From the NCBI GenBank assembly GCA_039197765.1, contig JBCCTX010000002.1:1-64000 (forward strand): DNA of 64,000 bases, read 5' to 3'. Numbering within the stretch: position 1 is the stretch's first letter; each line of letters begins with the position of its first letter. A program made the position numbers and the translations under genes. This document shows, piece by piece, positions 19,185-27,245 of the stretch. Below the pieces are notes generated by a model. That model was given only the letters and a program-made list of their open reading frames with translations, was not told the origin of the DNA and made no database searches. Source of the stretch: JBCCTX01 sp039197765 (GTDB taxonomy: Bacteria; Bacteroidota; Bacteroidia; J057).

Positions 19185-19620
19185 TTTTAGTAACCATCAT
19201 ACCCGAAAGCGTTCCTTTGCAAAGGGTTTTGCCCGACTCATCCCGCATAATAGTCATGCATTTTAATTTCTTGAAACGATAATAGATTTTATCTGATCGA
19301 ACTTGTACCCGATCACCTGGATATACAGGCTGTAGAAACTCCACTTCCGCAGAGGTAAATATGGGACGTACAGGCTCCATCATTTGTTCCCTTAGCAACA
19401 AACTGATTCCCAAGCCTACTAGACCTATCTGCGCCATGCATTCAATGAGGATAACACCAGGGGTAATGGGAAAATTTGGGAAGTGTCCCTGATAAAACCA
19501 AGCTTTTTCATCAAATTGATAGGTTCCCAAAATATGTTCTTCCCCCACATCATCTATGGTATCAACAAAGCGAAAAGGTGCTTGTTGGGGAATGAGGGAA
19601 AGAATTTGGTCGGAGATCAT
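19174..19620 (-). CDS. FabZ-like hotdog 3-hydroxyacyl-ACP dehydratase
   Basis: A 148-residue hotdog-fold protein with the FabZ active site: His46 in YQGHFPNFPITPG and Glu60 in IECMAQIG. FRFVDTIDDV near residue 17 matches the usual PHRxPFLxVD opening, in altered form (QQAPFRFVD). It would dehydrate 3-hydroxyacyl-ACP intermediates in the cytosol. Coupled by an 11-base overlap to the ketosynthase; a 101-base spacer with a dispersed repeat separates it from the SDR gene. Confidence 0.9.
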   Translation of the reverse strand: MISDQILSLIPQQAPFRFVDTIDDVGEEHILGTYQFDEKAWFYQGHFPNFPITPGVILIECMAQIGLVGLGISLLLREQMMEPVRPIFTSAEVEFLQPVYPGDRVQVRSDKIYYRFKKLKCMTIMRDESGKTLCKGTLSGMMVTKNDE

Positions 19621-19635
19621 AGTTAATAGGGTTTG

Positions 19636-19703
19636 TAGTCCACAGTCTACAGTTAAGTTGGTTAATTTTGGCCTTCATAAACCGTTGACTATGGACCATT
19701 AAA
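19636..19703. repeat. Degenerate GTCCA/GACTATGGAC-type intergenic repeat
   Basis: The spacer between the dehydratase and SDR genes holds GTCCACAGTCTACAGTTAA and, about 45 bases later, TTGACTATGGACCATTAA. They are imperfect inverted copies of a GACTATGGAC-like word. A related string (GAATATGGACTATTTAAC) lies in the spacer near 4717. Such words recur between genes in many Bacteroidota. Function unknown; only a genome-wide count would show whether this is a real family. Confidence 0.35.
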
Positions 19704-19721
19704 CTAAATATCTCTTTTCAA

Positions 19722-20528
19722 CTACCTCAACCTCTCCCCCCCATCCACGGGAATCACTGCTCCGTTGATCCAAGCTGCTTCATCGGTACACATTAAGTAA
19801 ATGACTTTTGCAACATCTTCAGGTAGGGTGAGCCGTTGAAAAGGGTTTCGTTGACGGGCGAACTCTTTGAGTTGATCGGACTGTGGAATCATTCGGAAAG
19901 AAGGCGTATCCGTTACCCCTGCCTGAACGGCATTTGCACGTATTCCTAATGGGGCAAGTTCTACAGCCATCTGGCGTATCAAGGACTCAAGGGTTGATTT
20001 GGCAGCTGATACAGCACCATATCCTGGCCAGACTTTTTGATTCCCCTCACTTGTAAGTCCGATAACGCGTGCATCTACCGAAAATAAATCCAATTCAAGA
20101 ATTCCCTGGGTCCACTCCCACAGGCTAGTAGCCATCGCTAACAGGGTGATGCGAAAGTCTGCCTCGCTTAAGCGCTTTTGCTTTTCTTCGTTGGGATTCA
20201 TAGGGTTCAAATTACCTTTGGCAATAGAATGGAGTAGCAGACGAATGCTTCCTCCGTTGGATTGGATAGATTCTAGGCTTGTAAGTACCTCTTTTCGAGT
20301 TTCAGGCTTCAAGGCATCCTTGTTGAAGCTCAGCAATTCAATCCCCATAGAACGCAAAAGAGAGAAGTGGTCTTCAATTTGCCCGAGGTCAGCTCGTCTG
20401 TCTCGATGCAGAATACACAGATTCATTCCCTTTTCAGCAAGAAGTCGGGCGGAAGCCAAGCCAATTCCACTAGACCCTCCAAGAATGATTGCCCAATAGT
20501 TCTTCCCTCGAAAATCATACATGATCAA
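19722..20528 (-). CDS. SDR with FabI-type active-site spacing (enoyl-ACP reductase-like)
   Basis: A 268-residue SDR. The cofactor motif is GGSSGIG (17-23). The catalytic pair is Tyr170 and Lys177, i.e. Tyr-x6-Lys, the spacing of FabI/FabL enoyl-ACP reductases; FabG has Tyr-x3-Lys. LLHSIAKG (98-105) also matches the LVHSIA of FabI. The end reads WINGAVIPVDGG. It may therefore reduce the enoyl-ACP formed by the neighbouring dehydratase, or act as a combined ketoacyl/enoyl reductase, because no other FabG-type gene lies in the locus. It sits 71 bases after the type III PKS gene. Confidence 0.82.
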   Translation of the reverse strand: MIMYDFRGKNYWAIILGGSSGIGLASARLLAEKGMNLCILHRDRRADLGQIEDHFSLLRSMGIELLSFNKDALKPETRKEVLTSLESIQSNGGSIRLLLHSIAKGNLNPMNPNEEKQKRLSEADFRITLLAMATSLWEWTQGILELDLFSVDARVIGLTSEGNQKVWPGYGAVSAAKSTLESLIRQMAVELAPLGIRANAVQAGVTDTPSFRMIPQSDQLKEFARQRNPFQRLTLPEDVAKVIYLMCTDEAAWINGAVIPVDGGERLR

Positions 20529-20599
20529 AAAATAATAAGTATGGATCGTTCTCCTTGTCCTGCTATACTTTGTTCACTATCCTTACAGCTCTTCCTTTT

Positions 20600-21661
20600 C
20601 TACTCCCAACGCAACAATAACCGTTGGGCAGTGAAGCCAGGTCCAAAACCCAACATCAAACCCAAGTCTCCTGTCTCATGGGGATCCTCAAATACCTTAT
20701 CCAATACATAAAGGACCGTTGCGCTAGAAATATTCCCATAATCCTTGAGTACTTCGCGGGTTTCATTGATATGCTTTCCCAGAGCATGAAGAATCCCTTC
20801 TACTGCTTGAACAATTTTTTTTCCTCCTGGATGAAAAATAAAGTGCTTGATATCTTTTAGTTGTATGCCATTCCGATCTAGAAAGGGGTTTACAACCTCT
20901 TGAAACTGCCGAGCAATGGCTTCGGGAAGCTGAGGAGACAAGACCATCTTAAATCCTGTATTACTCAATCGGTAACCCAATAAGTTAATTGTATCATAAA
21001 AATGAAACATATCTGTATCGATAATTGCTGGACGTACTTCTGAACTCGGGCCAAGTATGGCACAGGCACATCCATCTCCAAAAATAGCGGCACTTACCAC
21101 GTTCTCCATGGAGAAGTCTTCGTGCTGAAAATTACTTGTAGGGGATTCAACGGCAATCACAGCTGCGTATTTATCTGGCTGATGGCGAAGAAGATTCTGT
21201 CCGTAAATCAATGCCGAAGCTCCAGCGGCACAACCCATTTCAGTAACGGGGAGCCGCATAATATCTTGGCGCATATGCAATCGATTAATCAAATAGGCAT
21301 CCAGCGAAGGGATCATATATCCCGTACAACTCGTCGTGATAATGATATCCAGGTCTTCTGGTCGCAGGTTGGCTTTCTTTAAAGCAGACTTAAGAGCCTT
21401 CTCAGCCAATTCAACTGATTTTTGCATGTACAGGCTATTTTTTTCCTCAAAAGAAGTAGCCTGGAATACTTCATCGATATCCATAATAGAATACCGTCGG
21501 TCAACCTCTGCATACTTGAACAGGCGAAGGATCTTCTTCTGTGTCCTTTCCGGTTGGTCCTTAATCCATTCTTTGATATGGTCTAGACTATCTTCGGTTG
21601 TACGGGTAAAAGAGGGGAGGGCTTTGGCTACAGAAAGAATTTTAGGATAGGTGAGATTCAT
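20600..21661 (-). CDS. Type III polyketide synthase (chalcone/stilbene synthase family)
   Basis: A 353-residue homodimeric-type condensing enzyme. The triad is Cys144 (EMGCAAGA), His277 (FIFHPGG) and Asn310 (DYGNISSATVLYVL). The C-terminal GFGPGFTAQRLLL is the family's GFGPG loop. Such enzymes extend a starter with malonyl-CoA without a carrier protein and cyclise the product to resorcinols, pyrones or phloroglucinols. The FAS-II-like genes downstream suggest a fatty acyl starter and hence a phenolic lipid or pyrone. The start overlaps the methyltransferase stop by 20 bases. Starter and ring type cannot be read from the sequence. Confidence 0.95.
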   Translation of the reverse strand: MNLTYPKILSVAKALPSFTRTTEDSLDHIKEWIKDQPERTQKKILRLFKYAEVDRRYSIMDIDEVFQATSFEEKNSLYMQKSVELAEKALKSALKKANLRPEDLDIIITTSCTGYMIPSLDAYLINRLHMRQDIMRLPVTEMGCAAGASALIYGQNLLRHQPDKYAAVIAVESPTSNFQHEDFSMENVVSAAIFGDGCACAILGPSSEVRPAIIDTDMFHFYDTINLLGYRLSNTGFKMVLSPQLPEAIARQFQEVVNPFLDRNGIQLKDIKHFIFHPGGKKIVQAVEGILHALGKHINETREVLKDYGNISSATVLYVLDKVFEDPHETGDLGLMLGFGPGFTAQRLLLRWE

Positions 21662-22379
21662 TAGCGTAAATTACTAATTGATGCCGAAAAGCCCAGCGCC
21701 ATCGAAATTCTCTTTTACTGGAAGGGCAGAAATAGAGGAGTTTTTCCCAATCTTTTTGGGTAAATCCTTTACGAATGGATAGACTACCATCCTCGCGTAC
21801 CATAGGAGAAGCCCCCAATAGCCTTGTTACCAATTGATATAGGAGATAGGGCAGAACACTCCTCTGAAGATCGTTGATGATAACCCCTTTCTTCGCTAAA
21901 TCACACCAAATAGGTAAATACGTTAGCAACGTTTCTGTCGGAAAGTGATGAAGTACAAGACTTAATGTAAGAATATCGAACGGGATAGTGTCTAGCGTAT
22001 CTGAAAAGATATTCCCTTGTATATAGCTAATTTCGGGGTATTCTTTGGAGTACTTTTCCGCATAAGAAAGTGTGTAAGCATTTGCATCTAACCCTATTAA
22101 TTGCACCTCAATCTGCTCTTTTCGCGCCCAAAGAGCTATTTTTCGGAGGGTATCTCCGCCTCCACACCCTGCATCTAGCACACGCAATGGAGTCGAGCAT
22201 TTTTTGATGAGTCCTCGCTTTTGCATCTGTTTCAGCCCTCCAATAGTTGCCGTGTAGCCCCCCAAGTAACGGTTGATCAGCGTCAGTTCATCAAGTGCCT
22301 GTGCTAGTTCTGGCCCCTGAAGATCCAAATCATCCATTTTTTCTTCTTCCAGGGCTCTTTTTGAGAAATCAAGTCGCAT
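21642..22379 (-). CDS. Class I SAM-dependent methyltransferase of the polyketide locus
   Basis: A 245-residue Rossmann methyltransferase. SAM motif I is VLDAGCGGGD (67-76), with the acidic loop GLDANAYTLSYAEK and LSLVLHHFP as motifs II-III. It is placed between a flavoprotein (12 bases upstream) and the type III PKS (20-base overlap). The same trio, PKS-methyltransferase-flavin oxygenase, exists in the Streptomyces srs phenolic-lipid operon, though the methyltransferase types differ. It is therefore likely to methylate the ring or a hydroxyl of the PKS product. O- versus C-methylation cannot be told. Confidence 0.9.
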   Translation of the reverse strand: MRLDFSKRALEEEKMDDLDLQGPELAQALDELTLINRYLGGYTATIGGLKQMQKRGLIKKCSTPLRVLDAGCGGGDTLRKIALWARKEQIEVQLIGLDANAYTLSYAEKYSKEYPEISYIQGNIFSDTLDTIPFDILTLSLVLHHFPTETLLTYLPIWCDLAKKGVIINDLQRSVLPYLLYQLVTRLLGASPMVREDGSLSIRKGFTQKDWEKLLYFCPSSKREFRWRWAFRHQLVIYANESHLS

Positions 22380-22391
22380 TGCTATTGGGGA

Positions 22392-23534
22392 TTAGAGGGA
22401 AAGAGATGTGTTGAAAGGGATAGAAGATCCATGTGTCTTGCGAATCACTTGGGTACCTAATCGGGGAAATGAGGCCAAAAGTGGTACGGTTGCCCTGGAC
22501 CATGTGGGAGAAAGAAAGGCCCGTTGTAAGGCACGCCCCACCCGAATGCGCTGGGAAAATTGTTGCTTCCACAAACTTGTATAGGCTTCTTCTGTTTCTT
22601 TCCTATTCAATTTCCCTTCTAAAAAAGCGATAGTACAGTCTGAGGCCAGTTTTGCCGAATGGATAGCCATCGCCATTCCATTCCCACAGAGCGGAGAAAT
22701 GAGTCCTGCAGCATCGCCCACCATGAGTATGTGTTGCTCAACCGGAGGCTTATTAGAAAACGAGACATTGCTGATTACCAATGGTCTGCTGTAAAGAGAC
22801 CGGCTACAGTGCATGAACTCCTCCAATTCCTTATTGGCTTTGAGTAAATGGGCTTCGACAGCCTCAATGGATCCGTGTTCCTTAAGCACTGACCCTTCGA
22901 CTAAATAACACATATTTATTTTCCCCTCCTCAATCTGAGAAATTCCACAATATCCTTTCGGAAAAATATGAAGCGCAATTACATCAGGGGGAAAAGATCC
23001 CTCACGATGATATTTTATCCCCAAGAATCCAGATCGCTCTGCAAAAAACTTTCGCTTGAGCACTCGATCAATCTGTGAACGCTTTCCATGCGCACCAATT
23101 ACCATCCGGGAATGGAAGCGTTCTTGAGCGGATGTCAGTAAGTTAAACCGGAATCCATCAAAGGAGACCTCCGAAATAGCGGTTTGCTCAAAGACTTCAA
23201 CCCCTACTTCTAAGGCTCGCTTATAAAGCTCGAAATCTAAGAGATAGCGGCTTATACCCACCCCTCCTAAAGGTAGGGAAACTACGGATTGCTTTCCGGC
23301 TTTAGTTGTTAACAAAAGCCGATTGATTTCTGCTGGGTAGTAGGACTTTAAATCTATTCCCAATTCATACAGGTAGCCTAACACTTCTCTTGAGACATAT
23401 TCCCCACATACACGATGAAAGGGGTAGGATTTTTTTTCAAACAGGTGTACGCTCAATCCCTTCTTAGCCAGTTGGATAGAACTAATTAACCCTGCCAAAC
23501 CTCCTCCAATAATGGTTACATCTGATTTACGCAT
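22392..23534 (-). CDS. FAD-dependent oxidoreductase (monooxygenase/halogenase/geranylgeranyl-reductase-like)
   Basis: A 380-residue flavoprotein. The FAD-binding GGGLAG motif (10-15) sits in VTIIGGGLAGLISSIQL. RVCGEYVSREV (41-51) and MVGDAAGLISPLCGNGMAMA (271-290) are typical of the group containing aromatic hydroxylases, geranylgeranyl reductases and FAD halogenases. The halogenase WxWxIP motif is not seen. It is the first gene of the polyketide operon, and would hydroxylate or oxidise the aromatic product, for example to a quinone. The start is ATG at 23534, 127 bases from the divergent MbnP gene. Confidence 0.88.
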   Translation of the reverse strand: MRKSDVTIIGGGLAGLISSIQLAKKGLSVHLFEKKSYPFHRVCGEYVSREVLGYLYELGIDLKSYYPAEINRLLLTTKAGKQSVVSLPLGGVGISRYLLDFELYKRALEVGVEVFEQTAISEVSFDGFRFNLLTSAQERFHSRMVIGAHGKRSQIDRVLKRKFFAERSGFLGIKYHREGSFPPDVIALHIFPKGYCGISQIEEGKINMCYLVEGSVLKEHGSIEAVEAHLLKANKELEEFMHCSRSLYSRPLVISNVSFSNKPPVEQHILMVGDAAGLISPLCGNGMAMAIHSAKLASDCTIAFLEGKLNRKETEEAYTSLWKQQFSQRIRVGRALQRAFLSPTWSRATVPLLASFPRLGTQVIRKTHGSSIPFNTSLSL

Positions 23535-23661
23535 GCCTTTACTAACAAGTGGGAAATTAATTTCAGATCCTTTTTCTCAACCCTTTCTTTCCCAAAAGAG
23601 TTATACTGAATAAAGTCATTGTTTAGCATTCGAAGAAGCAATAACTTCAAAAAAAAAATCT

Positions 23662-24489
23662 ATGAAGACAAATATATTCCCTTTCGTGCTCTGCATATTT
23701 TCCTTTTTGTTCTACACTTCCTGCGAAGATAACTCAGAGGATACGCCTGCTCCTTCTACGGATGAGATGGGGGTTTTTGAATTAAATATTACCACGCTGG
23801 TAAGTGGCGCGGGCTTTTCCCCAGGAGTAGTATATAAAAACCCCAAAGGTAGGGAGTATTTTGTTTCGGCCCTGAAGATGTATATTTCTGACATCACCCT
23901 TATTGATGAATCTGGAGAAGAAACCCTCCTTTCAGAAATAGAATTATTTGATTTGACCCAACCTGGAGCCTTAAAAGTTGCTCATGGCGATGGAACTTTC
24001 AAGCAATTTGAAGTACCTGCCAAAAAATACGCTGGGGTTAGATTCGGAATCGGAGTTCCCGATAGCCTTAACCATGAAGATCCTACTGTCTTCTCCCCCG
24101 AACATCCCTTAAGCGTATTCAACTCCATGCATTGGAATTGGGCTGCAGGCTATCGATTTGTGATCATGGAAGGAAAAATCGATTCAAGTGTAACAGCTGA
24201 TGGAGCCGAAATTGCCAAAGACTTTGTCTACCACCTGGGCCTCGACACCCTTTACCGCACCATGGAGTATATGGCACCAGACCAAAGTTTCACGGTACCC
24301 ACTGGAGACGAATTACAGTATACGATAGAATTGGATCTCAATCGCATATTTTTCCGAGAAGGAGACACACTCGATATTGTTGCTAGACCCACTACCCACT
24401 CGGTGCCTCCAGGTTCAGAAGCATTCCAGCTAGCAGAGACTCTTATGGATAACTTAGCTAAAAATGCAATATTTAAAGTTCCTTTCTAA
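23662..24489 (+). CDS. MbnP-like copper-binding lipoprotein
   Basis: A 275-residue lipoprotein (lipobox FYTSC, Cys21). The MbnP signature is present: FVSALKMYISDITL (67-80), FSPEHPLSVFNSMHWNWAAGYRF (in two pieces, 144-165) and LDTLYR. In the characterised Methylosinus MbnP, one Trp is oxidised to kynurenine by the di-heme enzyme MbnH and the protein then binds copper. The next gene, 11 bases on, encodes such a di-heme enzyme, so the pair is intact. Trp158 and Trp160 are candidate sites, by inference. No methanobactin genes are near, so the role is probably general periplasmic copper handling. Confidence 0.85.
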   Translation: MKTNIFPFVLCIFSFLFYTSCEDNSEDTPAPSTDEMGVFELNITTLVSGAGFSPGVVYKNPKGREYFVSALKMYISDITLIDESGEETLLSEIELFDLTQPGALKVAHGDGTFKQFEVPAKKYAGVRFGIGVPDSLNHEDPTVFSPEHPLSVFNSMHWNWAAGYRFVIMEGKIDSSVTADGAEIAKDFVYHLGLDTLYRTMEYMAPDQSFTVPTGDELQYTIELDLNRIFFREGDTLDIVARPTTHSVPPGSEAFQLAETLMDNLAKNAIFKVPF

Positions 24490-24500
24490 GTCGAATCTAT

Positions 24501-25538
24501 ATGAGAAAATGGGGATACTTGGGATTAGGCTGGGTATTTATATGGGGGCTTTCTGCTTGTGGGGAAAATGAGGGGATTAATCCGGTCAACTCAGATATAT
24601 ATGAAATTGACCTACCGGACCACTTTCCTAGCCTGGAGTTTTTTATTCCAGAAGATAATCCCTTGACGAACTCCAAAGTAGAGCTTGGGAAAAAACTTTT
24701 TTTCGATGCCAACTTATCTTCTGACGGGACCATCTCTTGTGCCTCATGCCACAAACCTGAATTGGCATTCACAGATGGGAGATCGCTGAGTATAGGCGTT
24801 CAAGGGCGACTGGGTAAGAGAAATGCTCCCTCATTGGCAAATGCAGTCTTTGGTCAATCCTTTTTTTGGCATGGTAGTATCCCTACCCTTGAACAGCAGG
24901 CCATATTTCCTTTGGAGGATCCTAGCGAAATGGATAATAATTTTACAGAGATAATCCGTCGAGTTAATGGAGATAGCGCCTATCAACTAGCCTTTACCCA
25001 GGTATTTGGCTCTGAAGCAACTCCTGCTTTTGTAACAGACGCCCTCGCATCTTTTCAAAGGGCCCTCTTGAGCTATGAGTCCCCTTATGACAAATTCCTC
25101 CAAGGAGATTCTTCAGCCCTCACGCCTTCACAACATAGGGGGCTTACCCTTTTCAACGGGGAAACGGCCGAATGCTTTCACTGCCATAATCCCTCCTACA
25201 ATTTCACTGACGAATCCTTCCGAAACAATGGGCTGTACGAAGTATATTCAGATCCCGGTCGCTGGGAAGTGACAGGACTGGAATCTGATAAAGGAAAATT
25301 TAAGGTACCCACCCTTCGAAATATCAGCCTCACCGCCCCGTATATGCACGACGGCAGTCTACCAGATCTAGAAGCTGTTTTAGACCATTACATGAGCGGA
25401 GGAAAAGCCCATCCCAATAAATCAGGGGAAATCAGAAGATTCGTCTTAAGCGAAGGGCAGAAACAAGACCTCTTGAATTTTCTAGAATCCTTAACAGATC
25501 CTTCATTTATCAATAATCCATTATTCCGAAATGACTAA
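24501..25538 (+). CDS. MbnH/MauG-like di-heme cytochrome c peroxidase family lipoprotein
   Basis: A 345-residue protein with a lipoprotein signal (WGLSAC, Cys20). Two c-heme sites are present: CASCH (80-84) and CFHCH (225-229). KLFFDANLSSDGTISC before heme 1 and TAPYMHDGSLPDLEAVLDHY near the C terminus match the bacterial CCP/MauG/MbnH family. Gene order directly behind MbnP makes MbnH the best call: it would use peroxide to oxidise a Trp on MbnP. A plain cytochrome c peroxidase is the alternative. It ends 123 bases before a strong terminator. Confidence 0.88.
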   Translation: MRKWGYLGLGWVFIWGLSACGENEGINPVNSDIYEIDLPDHFPSLEFFIPEDNPLTNSKVELGKKLFFDANLSSDGTISCASCHKPELAFTDGRSLSIGVQGRLGKRNAPSLANAVFGQSFFWHGSIPTLEQQAIFPLEDPSEMDNNFTEIIRRVNGDSAYQLAFTQVFGSEATPAFVTDALASFQRALLSYESPYDKFLQGDSSALTPSQHRGLTLFNGETAECFHCHNPSYNFTDESFRNNGLYEVYSDPGRWEVTGLESDKGKFKVPTLRNISLTAPYMHDGSLPDLEAVLDHYMSGGKAHPNKSGEIRRFVLSEGQKQDLLNFLESLTDPSFINNPLFRND

Positions 25539-25661
25539 AAAAATTTTTATTGTAATAAATAAAATTCATATATAACCCTTACTGTATTTTTTCTTAGTTA
25601 TCAATTGACAATCAGCTTATTAACACTCAATATCTGATTTTTTCCCATTTTTTTTCTTCCC

Positions 25662-25698
25662 AAATATTTCTTGCTTCCAAAGCAAGAAATATTTTTTT
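25662..25698 (+). terminator. Rho-independent terminator after the MbnP/MbnH operon
   Basis: A perfect 15-bp inverted repeat (25662-25676 and 25680-25694, loop CCA) is followed by a T-run through 25698. The T-run lies on the plus side only, so it fits termination of the MbnP/MbnH transcript. The stem is AT-rich. Confidence 0.8.
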
Positions 25699-25749
25699 CA
25701 TCGATTTTTTCTTGACTTGTTACCCAAATGTTAATAAATTGTAATTAAT

Positions 25750-25960
25750 CACCATGAAATATAGGTAGGAGTATAAGCATTTTGTGGGGCACTCCTATTA
25801 AATTGAGAAATCCCGGATGCAGGCTGCGGCCTTCAACCTCATGAGATCTCACATCCAACTTGTTTCTAACCAACAATACGATTAAGGCTATCAAGCCTTG
25901 ATGAAAGGCTTTGATCCTACGGTAAACCTTCAATTGAAAGGTTAGGGAGGTTTTTTGCCA
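25750..25960 (+). ncRNA. Candidate structured leader or small RNA, no gene recognised
   Basis: This gene-free stretch in front of the TonB-C/TPR gene is more GC-rich than its flanks and full of inverted repeats. TAGGAGT pairs with ACTCCTA (about 25766-25798); GGATG pairs with CATCC around 25814-25857; AAGGCT-ATCA-AGCCTT (25884-25899) competes with a 10-bp bulged stem formed by 25890-25899 and 25905-25915. A further AACCTT/AAGGTT hairpin (25925-25943) is followed by six Ts at 25951-25956. The mutually exclusive stems look like an attenuator or riboswitch. A 62-codon frame on the minus strand (25745-25933) has no protein-like features. No known RNA family was recognised. Confidence 0.4.
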
Positions 25961-26002
25961 AAAAAATGGCGCACCACGACTGGATAATACAACGGTTATA
26001 TC

Positions 26003-27238
26003 ATGAAGTATGGATGGATTCTTGTTCTCTCCTTGCTCAATTTCAATACGCTACAAGGTCAGAAATCAGTCAAAATTGCTGACATTCCTGACTTATTTGA
26101 GTATCACCAAGTAGACGTAAAGGCTGTGGCCCTCAATCAGCATTTGGTAAGAAAATCCATTGGATACCCATCTAAAGCTATAAAGGATGGAATAGAAGGA
26201 AAGGTATTTTGTCGTGTGCTGGTGGATGAAAAGGGGCACTATGTACGTCATGAGCTGACGCGCGTGGACCACCCTCTACTAGGTAAAGCTGTAGACCCGA
26301 AAGTTCATTACCTAAAATTCTCGCCTGCTTTTATCAAGCGAAATCCCGTAAGCACTTGGACGAATGTAGTTTTTTCTTTCAAGAAAGAACACCAGCGCTA
26401 TGAGTTCGACCAAATTAACCTAGAGCCTCGAATGACCCGGCGATTAAATAATCCTTATAAAAGGGCTGAGTATTACCTCACAGAAGGACAAGTTTCCCTA
26501 GATGAAGGAAACTATCGCTCCGCAGTTCGGATGTTGTCTCAAGTAATTGCCATTGGTAAAGAACGGTCAAAAAAGATTGCTTTCAAGGAGATTTCCTTTT
26601 CTACCCTGATAATAAGAAGCGAGGTTTACACAAAACAAGGGCAATTGGATCTGGCAATCAAGGACCTCACGGAAGCCATTGGTCTTGCACAAACTACTTT
26701 GCAAAAAGAGCAAGAGATCCAATCCAATCTCCCCAATCTTTACAAAGACAGAGCAGAGTTGTATTTGATGTTTGAAAAACCCTATGAAGCGTTGGAAGAC
26801 CTCCAATGGGTAGAACGCGTGTTTGAAGATTCCTCTTTCTTTATCTCCTGCCAAATCTCAGAAGTGTATCTACAAATCGACCAACTAGAACCTGCTGAGC
26901 AACGCCTATTAAAACTTCGGCACATTTTGGAAAAGGATTCTCAGTCTCAGCCAGAGGAACTCCACTCCTATCATTCTTTACTTTATGGGGTTTTACAGAT
27001 GAAAAAGGAAGAATACGAAAGCTCCTTTGCTGCGCTCCAAAGTTCGATAGAACACAAAGTGAAAAATCCACTTGCTTATTTCTATAAAGCTATGGCTATC
27101 TGGGAATTGGAAGGGGATCTTCATGTCTGTGAAAATCTACAAATTGCCATAGAGCTTGGCTTGGGGGGAAAGCGCAAAGTAAAAGCGGAGCAACTGATTG
27201 AAGAATTGGGATGTTACCGAGAAATTAGCCTAAAATAA
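26003..27238 (+). CDS. Periplasmic protein with TonB-C-like domain and TPR repeats
   Basis: A 411-residue protein with a signal peptide (residues 1-19, ending LQGQ). Residues about 45-130 resemble the TonB C-terminal fold found in Bacteroidota energy-transduction-like proteins (SKAIKDGIEGKVFCRVLVDEKGHY). From about residue 150 to the end are helical TPR-type repeats (AEYYLTEGQVSLDEGNYRSAVRML, YKDRAELYLMFEKPYEALEDL). It lacks the membrane anchor of true TonB, so is more likely a scaffold or sensor-associated protein. The 41 bases before the ATG contain no Shine-Dalgarno sequence. It converges on the barrel gene, which ends seven bases away. Confidence 0.7.
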   Translation: MKYGWILVLSLLNFNTLQGQKSVKIADIPDLFEYHQVDVKAVALNQHLVRKSIGYPSKAIKDGIEGKVFCRVLVDEKGHYVRHELTRVDHPLLGKAVDPKVHYLKFSPAFIKRNPVSTWTNVVFSFKKEHQRYEFDQINLEPRMTRRLNNPYKRAEYYLTEGQVSLDEGNYRSAVRMLSQVIAIGKERSKKIAFKEISFSTLIIRSEVYTKQGQLDLAIKDLTEAIGLAQTTLQKEQEIQSNLPNLYKDRAELYLMFEKPYEALEDLQWVERVFEDSSFFISCQISEVYLQIDQLEPAEQRLLKLRHILEKDSQSQPEELHSYHSLLYGVLQMKKEEYESSFAALQSSIEHKVKNPLAYFYKAMAIWELEGDLHVCENLQIAIELGLGGKRKVKAEQLIEELGCYREISLK

Positions 27239-27245
27239 GTATCTC

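Noticed and set aside
22392..23534. FAD enzyme of the polyketide locus as a halogenase
   Set aside because: The WxWxIP motif of flavin-dependent halogenases is not present; only the general FAD-family motifs are seen.
24501..25538. Plain cytochrome c peroxidase as sole call for the di-heme protein
   Set aside because: The MbnP gene 11 bases upstream makes an MbnH role more likely, though peroxidase activity remains possible and is stated.
25745..25933. A 62-codon minus-strand frame in the spacer before the TonB-C/TPR gene
   Set aside because: It overlaps a region full of inverted repeats, and the translation has no recognisable pattern; structured RNA explains the sequence better.
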